Source: JBKJTP01 sp046590195 (GTDB lineage Bacteria; Bacteroidota; Ignavibacteria; Palsa-1295). From it: a stretch of DNA of 8,270 bases. Location: positions 1 to 8,270 of the forward strand of contig JBKJTP010000297.1 in the NCBI GenBank assembly GCA_046590195.1. The letters are read 5' to 3'. The translations under genes and the position numbers were made by a program. The first letter of the stretch is position 1. Every line of letters begins with the position of its first letter. Shown here in pieces: positions 1-6,506 of this stretch. The notes under the pieces were generated by a model. The model made no database searches, was not told where the DNA came from, and saw only the letters and a list, made by a program, of their open reading frames with translations.

Positions 1-1390
1 CATCGATAGAGATGAAGTAGAGGCCGGAGGCTAGATTGGATAGATCGATAAAGGTCTCCAAAGTGATTGCCTCAAATGCAACCGCGCCAATTGTTGTGAT
101 TACCTGGACTTTTTTCAACCCTTGGATCGAAGAAAGATCAATGTGGCGTCCGAGGCTTGCGCGGTCGACTAGCTTAAAGTCAGGATCAAATTGCACCTTT
201 GAAGAATGATAAACGAATCGTGTGCGCTCCCTAAGACTGAGTTCGGCAGATCCGTAGGGAGGTTCGGTTCGCCTTAGGATGGAGGTAAGAATTGCGCCAT
301 CGGAGCGATATTCATTCTCAACAGAAATTGCCGGGTAGGCGGTGTCACCGCCAGGGAGTTGTCGGTGCCGCAACTCCTTGAAATCTCCATTGAAATAGTA
401 ATCACGCTCCCATGTTTGTCCCTTACCTGATAGATCGATAGCAGTTTCAGTGATCTTTCTTCCGTCAACATCAAATTGTTGCACTCGGTCTTCTATGTGT
501 TTTAAGGTCGTATGATTGCTCACGTCGATCTCGTAGGTAGTACTGGAGCTGAAGTCCAGTCCTGCGATCTCATAGACTCCGTTACTAAAAAACGGCGGCA
601 TCGGCTCATACCTATGCCAAGCGTGGAATACCTGCTTGAGCCCTCTGGTGGGGTCACCTGATTGAAAGAACCACTGGGTTGCTGATCGAAGCCTATTGTC
701 TTCCCCATACTCAAAGAACTGCGAATCGCTAGTTCGTAGCGCTGCATCATACTGTGCGCTACGTGTCCTAAGGGACAGAGTACTCCCTTGGCTATCATAT
801 ATGCGTTCATTAAGTATGCGCAATATCAACATTGTGTCTACCCCGGTCACTTTGTAATTGCGCTCGCTAACTGGATCCTCATGTTCCGAGTAAGCAAACT
901 CATTGATTCGTCTATACTCCAGCCGCTCACCATCATAGTGCTTTGATTTGATATTGCGAAGCAACCCGTTGGTGATCGTAAGAACTTGCTCAGATGACTG
1001 GTTGGGCTTTGATAAGAACGAGGTGAACTGACGAAGAGGGGTAACACCTCGTGTGCCGTATTGAGCAAATTCGATGGGCACTGGGTGAAAATAGCCATCG
1101 GGTAGATTCGCCTCAACCCAGTTGTAACACTTGTACTCGTTCCAAAAGAACTGTCGATCCTGTGTTGAGTAATACCGTATGGAATTGTGGGTTGAATCTA
1201 TCTTGCCGTTTGCGTCCTTCCAAACGTGTGTGATCGCGATCGTGTCAGTGTACCGGTTCAGAGCACTATCGAATTGCTCGGTGATAGCAGTGAATGACGA
1301 CTGCGCATGCAAGTATGCTGGAAGAATTAGTAACACAGTGACAAGCAACAAACAAACAGAAAATTCGCGATGCAATTGCGTGGTATTCAT
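1..1390 (-). CDS. Secreted protein of unknown function with T9SS-type C-terminal sorting domain (3' end cut by window edge)
   Basis: One minus-strand frame stays open from the ATG at 1390 to the left edge (463 complete codons, no stop); an in-frame TGA at 1420-1418 limits the start. Residues 1-29 form a Sec signal peptide: polar start, hydrophobic core (CLLLVTVLLILPA), and a probable cut after LHA before QSS. The middle (about 45-400) is rich in Tyr, Phe and Trp and contains loosely repeated segments such as WKDANGKI (57-64), FEYGEDNRL (226-234), FDVDGRKI (306-313) and YRSDGAIL (361-368). These recall YD/MORN-like beta repeats, but I recognise no named domain. The end (about 416-463) fits a T9SS type-A sorting domain: IDLSS, VQVITTIGAVAFE, then IDLSNLASGLYFISID, matching the family pattern idls-l-x-G-x-Y. 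Such proteins cross the outer membrane through the PorSS/T9SS and are released or surface-anchored. No catalytic motif is visible, so function is unknown. Only about the last dozen residues should be missing. Confidence 0.85.
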   Translation of the reverse strand, partial: MNTTQLHREFSVCLLLVTVLLILPAYLHAQSSFTAITEQFDSALNRYTDTIAITHVWKDANGKIDSTHNSIRYYSTQDRQFFWNEYKCYNWVEANLPDGYFHPVPIEFAQYGTRGVTPLRQFTSFLSKPNQSSEQVLTITNGLLRNIKSKHYDGERLEYRRINEFAYSEHEDPVSERNYKVTGVDTMLILRILNERIYDSQGSTLSLRTRSAQYDAALRTSDSQFFEYGEDNRLRSATQWFFQSGDPTRGLKQVFHAWHRYEPMPPFFSNGVYEIAGLDFSSSTTYEIDVSNHTTLKHIEDRVQQFDVDGRKITETAIDLSGKGQTWERDYYFNGDFKELRHRQLPGGDTAYPAISVENEYRSDGAILTSILRRTEPPYGSAELSLRERTRFVYHSSKVQFDPDFKLVDRASLGRHIDLSSIQGLKKVQVITTIGAVAFEAITLETFIDLSNLASGLYFISID

Positions 1391-1540
1391 ATCGACCAAA
1401 CTGGTTCTGTTTATGCCTCAGAGGTTGAGGCCGAGCTATCTATTCCTGGACTATCTGCTCCTATAACAAGTCGATCCAACGTGTTTTGTTACAACTGGCG
1501 CTTTATTGGATTCATGCTAAAAATTGCATGGGTTTGACTT

Positions 1541-1581
1541 GCCACCCTGAACTGAGTGATTATTTGCAGGACCTAACTGCA
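1541..1581 (+). repeat. Possible decayed copy of the dispersed intergenic repeat
   Basis: The stretch beginning GCCACCCTGAACTGAGTGA resembles the 5' end of element B (GTCATTTCGAGCGAAGTGA) in layout: a CA-containing start, then GA, then a nearly identical AGTGA or GAGTGA. It is followed by a short hairpin, TGCAG (1565-1569) with CTGCA (1577-1581). The matching 3' half seen in elements A and B is not clear. The resemblance is partial and could be chance. Confidence 0.25.
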
Positions 1582-1710
1582 TGCACTCGATCGATGTACT
1601 AAATTCCCTCTCAGCCGTGTGAGCCTTTTCGCCCCCCCAATTGTTTAACTCCGCTGTTCGGCAAGGGGCTGCGGGTCTATAGGCGACCCCCTTCCACAGT
1701 GGCCAAGTCG

Positions 1711-1779
1711 GGGGATTGCTTCGTCGCCTCGTCCGCCTGCATCCCAAAGGATGCACGGACTGGGCTCCTCGCAATGACA
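1711..1779 (-). repeat. Structured dispersed repeat, element A
   Basis: Read on the minus strand it begins TGTCATTGCGAGGAGC and ends GACGAAGCAATCCCC. Its ends pair through ATTGC (1715-1719) and GCAAT (1771-1775). The centre is a strong hairpin: GTCCG (1731-1735) with CGGAC (1756-1760) and TGCATCC (1738-1744) with GGATGCA (1749-1755), a CC bulge and a 4-base loop. Element B, after the aminotransferase gene, has the same plan in the opposite orientation. Ends of the form TCATT-x-CGAG...GAA-x-AATC are familiar from intergenic repeats in many bacterial genomes. Translated in the aminotransferase frame it gives a spurious N-terminal extension. Confidence 0.7.
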
Positions 1780-1819
1780 GCTTCACGCCGTCGCCTCCCA
1801 AACTGACCCACCTACAATT

Positions 1820-1847
1820 CAGAACTCAGAACTCAGCACTTAGAACT
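1820..1847 (+). repeat. Tandem heptamer array, CAGAACT type (4 copies)
   Basis: Four consecutive 7-base units are visible: CAGAACT, CAGAACT, CAGCACT, TAGAACT. The array ends 12 bases before the GTG start of the aminotransferase, so it lies in the expected leader or core promoter. A 7-base period would not keep a reading frame, which argues that the region is not coding. The role is unknown; slippage-generated variation affecting expression is possible but untested. Confidence 0.8.
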
Positions 1848-1859
1848 CTCAAAGAACCC

Positions 1860-3029
1860 GTGAGACACATCGCCAAGCGCATTAACCAACTCGGAACAGA
1901 GACCTCTTTCGTTGTACTCGCACGCGCCCGCGAGCTCGAAGCTCAGGGCAAGGACATCGTCCATTTAGAAATTGGCGAGCCCGATTTCGATACCGCGCCT
2001 AATATCGTTCAGGCTGCGAAGGACGCGCTCGATGCCGGCTTCACGCACTACGGTCCAGCGCCAGGACTCCCAGAATTCCGCAAGGCCATTGCTGAGATCG
2101 AAGGCGAGCGCCGCGGTCTGGAGTTCAACCCGGATGAGGTCGTCGTGACCCCTGGCGCAAAGCCGATCATGTTCTATACGATCTTCGCTGTCGTCGATCC
2201 GGGCGACGAGGTGATCTACCCGAACCCAGGCTTCCCGATCTATGAGTCGGCGATCGAAATGGCGGGCGGCGTCGCAGTGCCATTGCAGTTGAAAGAAGAG
2301 AAGGATTTCCGCTTCGACATTGAGGACCTGAAGTCGCTCATCACGCCGAAGACGAAGATGATCATCATCAACTCGCCGCAGAACCCAACCGGCGGTATCC
2401 TCACGCAGGAAGACTTGAAGGCGATCGCGGAGCTTGCGGTACAGCATGACATTCTCGTGCTGGCTGACGAGATCTATGGCCGCGTGGTATATGACGGATT
2501 CAAGAATTACACGATCGCCGCAATGCCCGGCATGCGCGAGCGCACGATCATCCTCGATGGCTTCTCGAAGACCTACGCAATGACAGGCTGGCGCTTGGGC
2601 TTCGGCATCATGCCGGCAGAACTCGCAGCGATCGTTGCGAAGCTTCAGACGAACGTCGCGAGCTGCACGGCTTCGTTCATCCAGATCGCAGGAATCGAAG
2701 CGCTGCGCGGACCGCAGGCGTGGGTCGATAACGTCGTTGAAGAATTCAAGACGCGCCGCGACTTGATCGTCGAGGGCGTCAACTCGATCCCAGGCTTCAA
2801 GTGCCACAAGCCGCTCGGCGCGTTCTATGTATTCCCGAACATCACCGCGACCGGCATCGACTCTCGCACGCTCGCAAAGCGCATCCTCGATGAGGCCGGC
2901 GTCGCGTGTCTTTCGGGCACAGCATTCGGCAAGTACGGCGATGGCTATCTCCGCTTCTCATACGCGAACTCGCAAGAGAACATCAAGAAGGCGATCGATC
3001 GCATCTCGACGTTTATGAAGACGGTGTGA
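1860..3029 (+). CDS. Class I PLP-dependent aminotransferase (aspartate aminotransferase-like)
   Basis: This 389-residue cytoplasmic enzyme should transfer an amino group between an amino acid and a 2-oxo acid using pyridoxal phosphate. Landmarks are in order: GEPDFDT (39-45), HYGPAPGLPEFR (63-74), TPGAK (97-101), YPNPGFPIYES (120-130), SPQNPTGG with Asn175, LADEIY with Asp203 and Tyr206, SKTYAMTGWRLGFG with Schiff-base Lys237 and phosphate-binding Arg245, and YLRFSYA with carboxylate-binding Arg365. This set fits the AspC/AspB-like subgroup Ib; a Lys in the place of Lys101 helps acidic-substrate recognition in some members. Exact substrate (aspartate, aromatic, alanine or another) cannot be read from sequence. 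I chose the GTG start because residues 1-17 then match the usual family start (AKRI...). The frame is open farther upstream, but that part translates element A and the heptamer array. No clear Shine-Dalgarno is present. A strong terminator lies 129 bp downstream. Confidence 0.93.
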   Translation: MRHIAKRINQLGTETSFVVLARARELEAQGKDIVHLEIGEPDFDTAPNIVQAAKDALDAGFTHYGPAPGLPEFRKAIAEIEGERRGLEFNPDEVVVTPGAKPIMFYTIFAVVDPGDEVIYPNPGFPIYESAIEMAGGVAVPLQLKEEKDFRFDIEDLKSLITPKTKMIIINSPQNPTGGILTQEDLKAIAELAVQHDILVLADEIYGRVVYDGFKNYTIAAMPGMRERTIILDGFSKTYAMTGWRLGFGIMPAELAAIVAKLQTNVASCTASFIQIAGIEALRGPQAWVDNVVEEFKTRRDLIVEGVNSIPGFKCHKPLGAFYVFPNITATGIDSRTLAKRILDEAGVACLSGTAFGKYGDGYLRFSYANSQENIKKAIDRISTFMKTV

Positions 3030-3030
3030 G

Positions 3031-3065
3031 TAGGGTCTAGGGTTTAGGGTCTAGGGTCTAGGGTC
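3031..3065 (+). repeat. Tandem heptamer array, TAGGGTC type (5 copies)
   Basis: Five perfect-period units follow the aminotransferase stop after one base: TAGGGTC, TAGGGTT, TAGGGTC, TAGGGTC, TAGGGTC. It lies in the 3' untranslated region, before element B and the terminator. The unit resembles plant-type telomeric TTTAGGG, but five copies inside a chromosome-like context give no reason to call it a telomere. It shares a purine/pyrimidine pattern with the upstream array. Confidence 0.9.
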
Positions 3066-3072
3066 TCCACAC

Positions 3073-3143
3073 GTCATTTCGAGCGAAGTGAGCATTCATA
3101 AGGCCCCAGCCGAAATGAATGCGAACGGAGTCGAGAAATCTCC
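3073..3143 (+). repeat. Structured dispersed repeat, element B
   Basis: It begins GTCATTTCGAGCGAAGTGAG and ends GTCGAGAAATCTCC. The outer ends can pair as ATTTC (3076-3080) with GAAAT (3135-3139). The core is an 8-bp stem, GCATTCAT (3092-3099) with ATGAATGC (3115-3122), around a 15-base loop. Architecture and terminal words match element A, here on the opposite strand, while the core stem sequence is entirely different. It sits between the heptamer array and the terminator. Confidence 0.75.
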
Positions 3144-3157
3144 TTCGGTTTTCCGCG

Positions 3158-3185
3158 AGCCTCGGCATGATGCCGAGGCTTTTTT
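3158..3185 (+). terminator. Rho-independent terminator after the aminotransferase
   Basis: A perfect 10-bp stem, AGCCTCGGCA (3158-3167) with TGCCGAGGCT (3171-3180), has a TGA loop and runs into six T (3180-3185). This is a canonical intrinsic terminator for plus-strand transcription and should isolate the aminotransferase from the downstream unit. Confidence 0.9.
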
Positions 3186-3200
3186 GTGAGCTGACTCCCT

Positions 3201-3318
3201 CCCTAGGGTTGGCACCCTAGGCTATTGCCAGACACGCCTTCGGCGTTACAATAATAATGCATCAAAATCGTAGTGCCAACGGCACGACTGGATTTAGCCT
3301 AGGGTGCCAACCCTAGGG
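3201..3318. repeat. 118-bp element with perfect 24-bp terminal inverted repeats
   Basis: The left arm (3201-3224, starting CCCTAGGGTTGGCACC) is the exact reverse complement of the right arm (3295-3318, ending GCCAACCCTAGGG). Inside are two perfect 5-bp hairpins with 3-base loops: ACGCC-TTC-GGCGT (3234-3246) and GTGCC-AAC-GGCAC (3273-3285). The single strand could therefore fold like a cloverleaf: a long closing stem with two short arms. There is no coding capacity. A CCT sits directly outside each end (3198-3200, 3319-3321), too short to prove a target duplication. It may be a non-autonomous mobile element or a palindromic intergenic repeat. Confidence 0.85.
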
Positions 3319-3360
3319 CCTGGGCACGGGAAAGACGGGATGACGTGGTCAACCCTCCCG

Positions 3361-3368
3361 TATATTTG
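3361..3368 (+). promoter_or_regulatory. Candidate Bacteroidota-type -7 promoter box
   Basis: TATATTTG matches the Bacteroidota -7 consensus TAnnTTTG exactly. It lies 27 bases before the ATG at 3396, which would give a transcript leader of roughly 20 bases. No clear -33 TTTG box is seen at the expected distance upstream. It follows the terminator and inverted-repeat element, where a fresh promoter is needed for the three-gene unit. Confidence 0.45.
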
Positions 3369-3395
3369 AGCGTTATCTCTGCTCAATTTCCGCCT

Positions 3396-6300
3396 ATGAT
3401 CCGTCTCGCACTTGTTGTTCTCGCAATTCTTACGATCGCCCCAAAGTCAGGCAGCGCCATGCGCGATTACTGGCAGCAGCGCGTCGAGTACAAGATCGAT
3501 GTCACGCTGATCGACTCGATCCATTCGCTCGATGGAAAGCTTTCGGTACAGTACTTCAATAACTCGCCCGACACCATCCGCGAGGTCTATTTTCATCTCT
3601 ATTACCTCGCATTCCAGCCTGGCAGCATGATGCAGGTGCGCGGCGATGCGATCAGCTCGGGGACGATCAGTCAGAAGATACTTGCATTGAAGCCCGAAGA
3701 GCAGGGGAAGTATCGCATCGATCAGATCACGACAGATGCAGGCAACGCAACGCATGAGATCACCGGCACGGTGATGCGCGTCGCATTGCCGAAGCCGCTA
3801 CTTCCAAACACATCGACTACGATCAGCTTCACCTACTTCGAGCAGATACCGAAGCAAACGCGCCGCGGCGGATGGATGTCGCCGGAAGGCGTTGAGTATT
3901 CGATGGCGCAGTGGTATCCGAAGATCGCGGAATATGATGAGCATGGATGGCATGCCAACGAGTATATTGCGCGCGAGTTCTATGGCGTATGGGGTGATTT
4001 CGATGTATCGATCACGCTGCCATCATCATTCACCGTTGCTGCAAGCGGGCAGGTGATGAATCCGCAGGAGGTTGGTCGCGGCTATGACAAGATCGCTGCA
4101 GGCGAGAAGGCGGGACAGTCACTACCTGAAGAGAAGAGCGGCATGACAACATGGAAGTGGCGAGCAGAGAATGTGCATGACTTCGCGTGGGTCGCCGACA
4201 AAGCATACATCCATGACTGGGCGACGATCCGTGACTCGATCACGATCCACTCGATCTACAAGACCAGCGTGGCCAGCATGTGGAAAAATACATTGAAGTA
4301 CACGGAGTTCATGATCAATACGATGTCCGATCTGTACTTCCCGTACCCGTACCGCAATTTCTATAACACGCATGCGGGCGATGGCGGCATGGAATATCCT
4401 ATGCTTGTTCAGAACACTGGCTTCAGGTCCGAGATGTCGATGGCAGGCATCACCGCGCATGAAGGCGCGCATCAGTGGTTCTACGGCATTCTCGGCAACA
4501 ACGAGATCCGCGAAGCTTTTATGGACGAGGGCTTCACGAGTTATGCGACGACGCAGATCATGGTGAAGCAATTCGGCAACGAGCAGCAATATCCCGGCGC
4601 AGAGCGTTCGTGGCTTGACTGGTTCATACCGCTGCCGAATAACAAGGGGGATAACTATCGCAGCTATCTCAACCTTGCAAAAGCTGGCTACGAAGAACCT
4701 CTTGCGATTCCGCATGATTGGGCGCGCGAGGACGTGAATGCTGGCCAGGCCTACGGCAAGATGCAAGCGATCATCTCAATGCTTGAATACACGCTCGGCG
4801 AATCGACGTTCGATCGCGGCATGAAAGAGTATTTCAATCGCTGGAAGTTCAAGCATCCATCGCTCGATGATTTCCAGCGAGTGATGGAAGATGTTGCAAA
4901 GACCGATCTCGACTGGTTCTTCGATCAGTGGTTCAGGACGGATCGGACGGTGGATTTTTCTCTCGGTGCTGTGAAGTCCGTGCAGGAGGGAGACAAGTAT
5001 CGCACGACACTCCGCGTTCGCAATCTTGAGCAGGCCGTCATGCCGATCGATCTAAAGCTGCAGTATGCTGATGGCACTTCAGAGATCGCGACAATCCCAC
5101 TTGCAGTCCACCAGAATGCGAGCTACCAAAAACGCGAGACCCGTTTGTTCTTCGCTCCTTGGGATTGGGTCGCTCGGACGTACGAAGGTAGCATCCATAC
5201 GCCATCGAAAGTGGTATCCGCTGAGATCGATCCATCGTGGCGTTTGCAGGATCTGAATAGGCTAAATAATCGCGCTGACTGGTTCTCTGCATTGCCGAAG
5301 GGCTATTGGGAATTCTTCAAGCAGTTGAATATCAATCCACCGATCGATGGATACTACGCAATCGTTCGTCCGATCATTGGGCCTTCGTACCTTGCTAATT
5401 CACCGCTCTCACGCTTTGAGATATCCAATCGTTCACCATCCGACTTTGAAAGAACAGGGTCGATGGGCACCGTTTTGGGCATCGGTGTGAAGTATGGTGC
5501 GTATTTGAATTGGCAAGGTGATCTTAAGGCTTATATGAATATGGGTGAGCACCTCTCAGGATCTCAAAAGTATGAGGGCAGGATCACGGGCACCGCGCCG
5601 CTTGAGTGGATGGGGCGACTGACGAACGTCCACTACTTCGGTGGAAAATACAATGACCTTCTCAGTTCGCGCATTACACTCGAGAAGACCATTCGTCCAG
5701 AATATCTGTACGTTGGCGATAATCACAAGCTTCGTGGATGGGTCGAGACGCATGATGCATTGATCGCGCCGACATGGGACGAGAGTATGCATGGTCCATT
5801 CTCTCGCGAGAATGTCCAGCTTCCATGGGAGAGCAAATACACGCGACTCACTGGCGTTGGGTATATCTACGCTTCTCGCTCGGGCACTACTACAGCAGAT
5901 CTCTTTGGTGAGGCCTCGCTTTGGTCATCGACTCATAGTTTCGTGCGTGCGCGTTTTACCGGTGCGTATTCAAGCGATCTGTTTTGGGGTATAAAGTCGG
6001 TGCTTCGTATCAATGGTGGTATCGCTGAAGGGGAGCTCCCGATAGAGCGTTCGTTCAATCTGCAGTCTGCCGACCCGACAGCACATCAGTACTCCGATAC
6101 CTATAACGCCTATCGTTGGCTGGCAGCAACGAAGTTCGAAACGGGACTTCGAGGCGGTGCCGGGCTTCTCGGCTTCCCGATAAAGAAGCCTAGCGCGCAC
6201 CAATTCAATTGGGGAAAGAATATGATCGGCGTGAACTGGGACATGACTTTGTTCAGGATCCCATACGTGCCGCAACTCTCCGTCGAGGTGAACATTGGCG

Positions 6301-6497
6301 CTGGCTGGGTTGGCGATACCTTCCAAGGACTTGAAGAGCTATGGAAATTCACGACGGTTGCTGGCGGGCTGACTTTGAACGTTGATGTTAAGTCGTTTCT
6401 TCCGTGGCAGCTTCAAGGGGTGATGGATCAGTACGCATTCACGCCTATCATCAAGATCGATCCTGCAGGCAAGATCTTTCTTGGCACCTCATTCTAA
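3396..6497 (+). CDS. Exported M1 family zinc metallopeptidase with C-terminal outer-membrane beta-barrel
   Basis: A 1033-residue protein, far longer than the usual 550-650 residue secreted bacterial M1 enzymes. Residues 1-21 are a Sec signal peptide (IRLALVVLAILTIA core, probable cut after GSA). About 22-520 form the M1 peptidase: the exopeptidase-loop equivalent GGMEY (330-334), zinc site HEGAH (His355, Glu356, His359) with third ligand Glu378 in MDEGF (HExxH-x18-E), and probable catalytic Tyr453 in AYGKMQA. About 520-630 is a beta-sandwich typical of M1 proteins, ending DPSWRLQDLNRLNNR. From about 640 to 1033 the sequence alternates polar and apolar residues with many aromatics, Gly turns and candidate strands (for example 689 onward), and ends KIFLGTSF with terminal Phe, a hallmark of outer-membrane barrels. 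I infer a barrel-anchored peptidase that trims peptides at the outer membrane. An in-frame ATG at 3345 precedes the promoter box and hides the signal peptide, so 3396 is preferred. Confidence 0.9.
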   Translation: MIRLALVVLAILTIAPKSGSAMRDYWQQRVEYKIDVTLIDSIHSLDGKLSVQYFNNSPDTIREVYFHLYYLAFQPGSMMQVRGDAISSGTISQKILALKPEEQGKYRIDQITTDAGNATHEITGTVMRVALPKPLLPNTSTTISFTYFEQIPKQTRRGGWMSPEGVEYSMAQWYPKIAEYDEHGWHANEYIAREFYGVWGDFDVSITLPSSFTVAASGQVMNPQEVGRGYDKIAAGEKAGQSLPEEKSGMTTWKWRAENVHDFAWVADKAYIHDWATIRDSITIHSIYKTSVASMWKNTLKYTEFMINTMSDLYFPYPYRNFYNTHAGDGGMEYPMLVQNTGFRSEMSMAGITAHEGAHQWFYGILGNNEIREAFMDEGFTSYATTQIMVKQFGNEQQYPGAERSWLDWFIPLPNNKGDNYRSYLNLAKAGYEEPLAIPHDWAREDVNAGQAYGKMQAIISMLEYTLGESTFDRGMKEYFNRWKFKHPSLDDFQRVMEDVAKTDLDWFFDQWFRTDRTVDFSLGAVKSVQEGDKYRTTLRVRNLEQAVMPIDLKLQYADGTSEIATIPLAVHQNASYQKRETRLFFAPWDWVARTYEGSIHTPSKVVSAEIDPSWRLQDLNRLNNRADWFSALPKGYWEFFKQLNINPPIDGYYAIVRPIIGPSYLANSPLSRFEISNRSPSDFERTGSMGTVLGIGVKYGAYLNWQGDLKAYMNMGEHLSGSQKYEGRITGTAPLEWMGRLTNVHYFGGKYNDLLSSRITLEKTIRPEYLYVGDNHKLRGWVETHDALIAPTWDESMHGPFSRENVQLPWESKYTRLTGVGYIYASRSGTTTADLFGEASLWSSTHSFVRARFTGAYSSDLFWGIKSVLRINGGIAEGELPIERSFNLQSADPTAHQYSDTYNAYRWLAATKFETGLRGGAGLLGFPIKKPSAHQFNWGKNMIGVNWDMTLFRIPYVPQLSVEVNIGAGWVGDTFQGLEELWKFTTVAGGLTLNVDVKSFLPWQLQGVMDQYAFTPIIKIDPAGKIFLGTSF

Positions 6498-6506
6498 TTC
6501 ACGATC

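Larger units (their letters stand above)
1391..1859. other. Divergent intergenic region without a gene
   Basis: This stretch separates the minus-strand secreted protein from the plus-strand aminotransferase. I find no supportable gene in it. It holds a small dyad, GCCTCA (1415-1420) with TGAGGC (1426-1431), in the leader of the secreted-protein gene; a run of seven C (about 1632-1638); a bulged G/C-rich dyad at 1687-1714 (CCCCC...GGGGG with CCAC-A-GTGG in the middle) that abuts element A; and the repeats listed separately. Both promoters should lie here, but I see no convincing -33/-7 pair for either gene. The G/C-rich part at about 1625-1715 may itself be a dispersed repeat. Confidence 0.6.

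Noticed and set aside
274..1116. Three short minus-strand frames at 274-474, 520-810 and 847-1116
   Set aside because: All lie in one alternative frame of the continuous 1390-to-1 coding frame, which has signal-peptide and sorting-tail logic. They are shadows, and no frameshift is needed.
1517..1801. 94-residue minus-strand frame across the intergenic region
   Set aside because: It translates element A and the G/C-rich stretch and shows no protein-like features.
1965..2807. 280-residue antisense frame inside the aminotransferase
   Set aside because: It is fully opposite a well-conserved gene, rich in Arg/Asp/His as expected from reversed codon bias, and has no recognisable domain.
1820..3065. 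Heptamer arrays as a CRISPR or telomere
   Set aside because: The units are 7 bases with no spacers, and the arrays have four or five copies inside chromosome-like context.
3201..3318. Inverted-repeat element as an integron attC site or a tRNA
   Set aside because: There is no attC core-site pair and no tRNA T-loop or CCA end; the closing stem is far too long for a tRNA.
4122..4766. 214-residue antisense frame inside the peptidase
   Set aside because: It overlaps the catalytic core of the M1 domain and its composition is typical of an antisense shadow.
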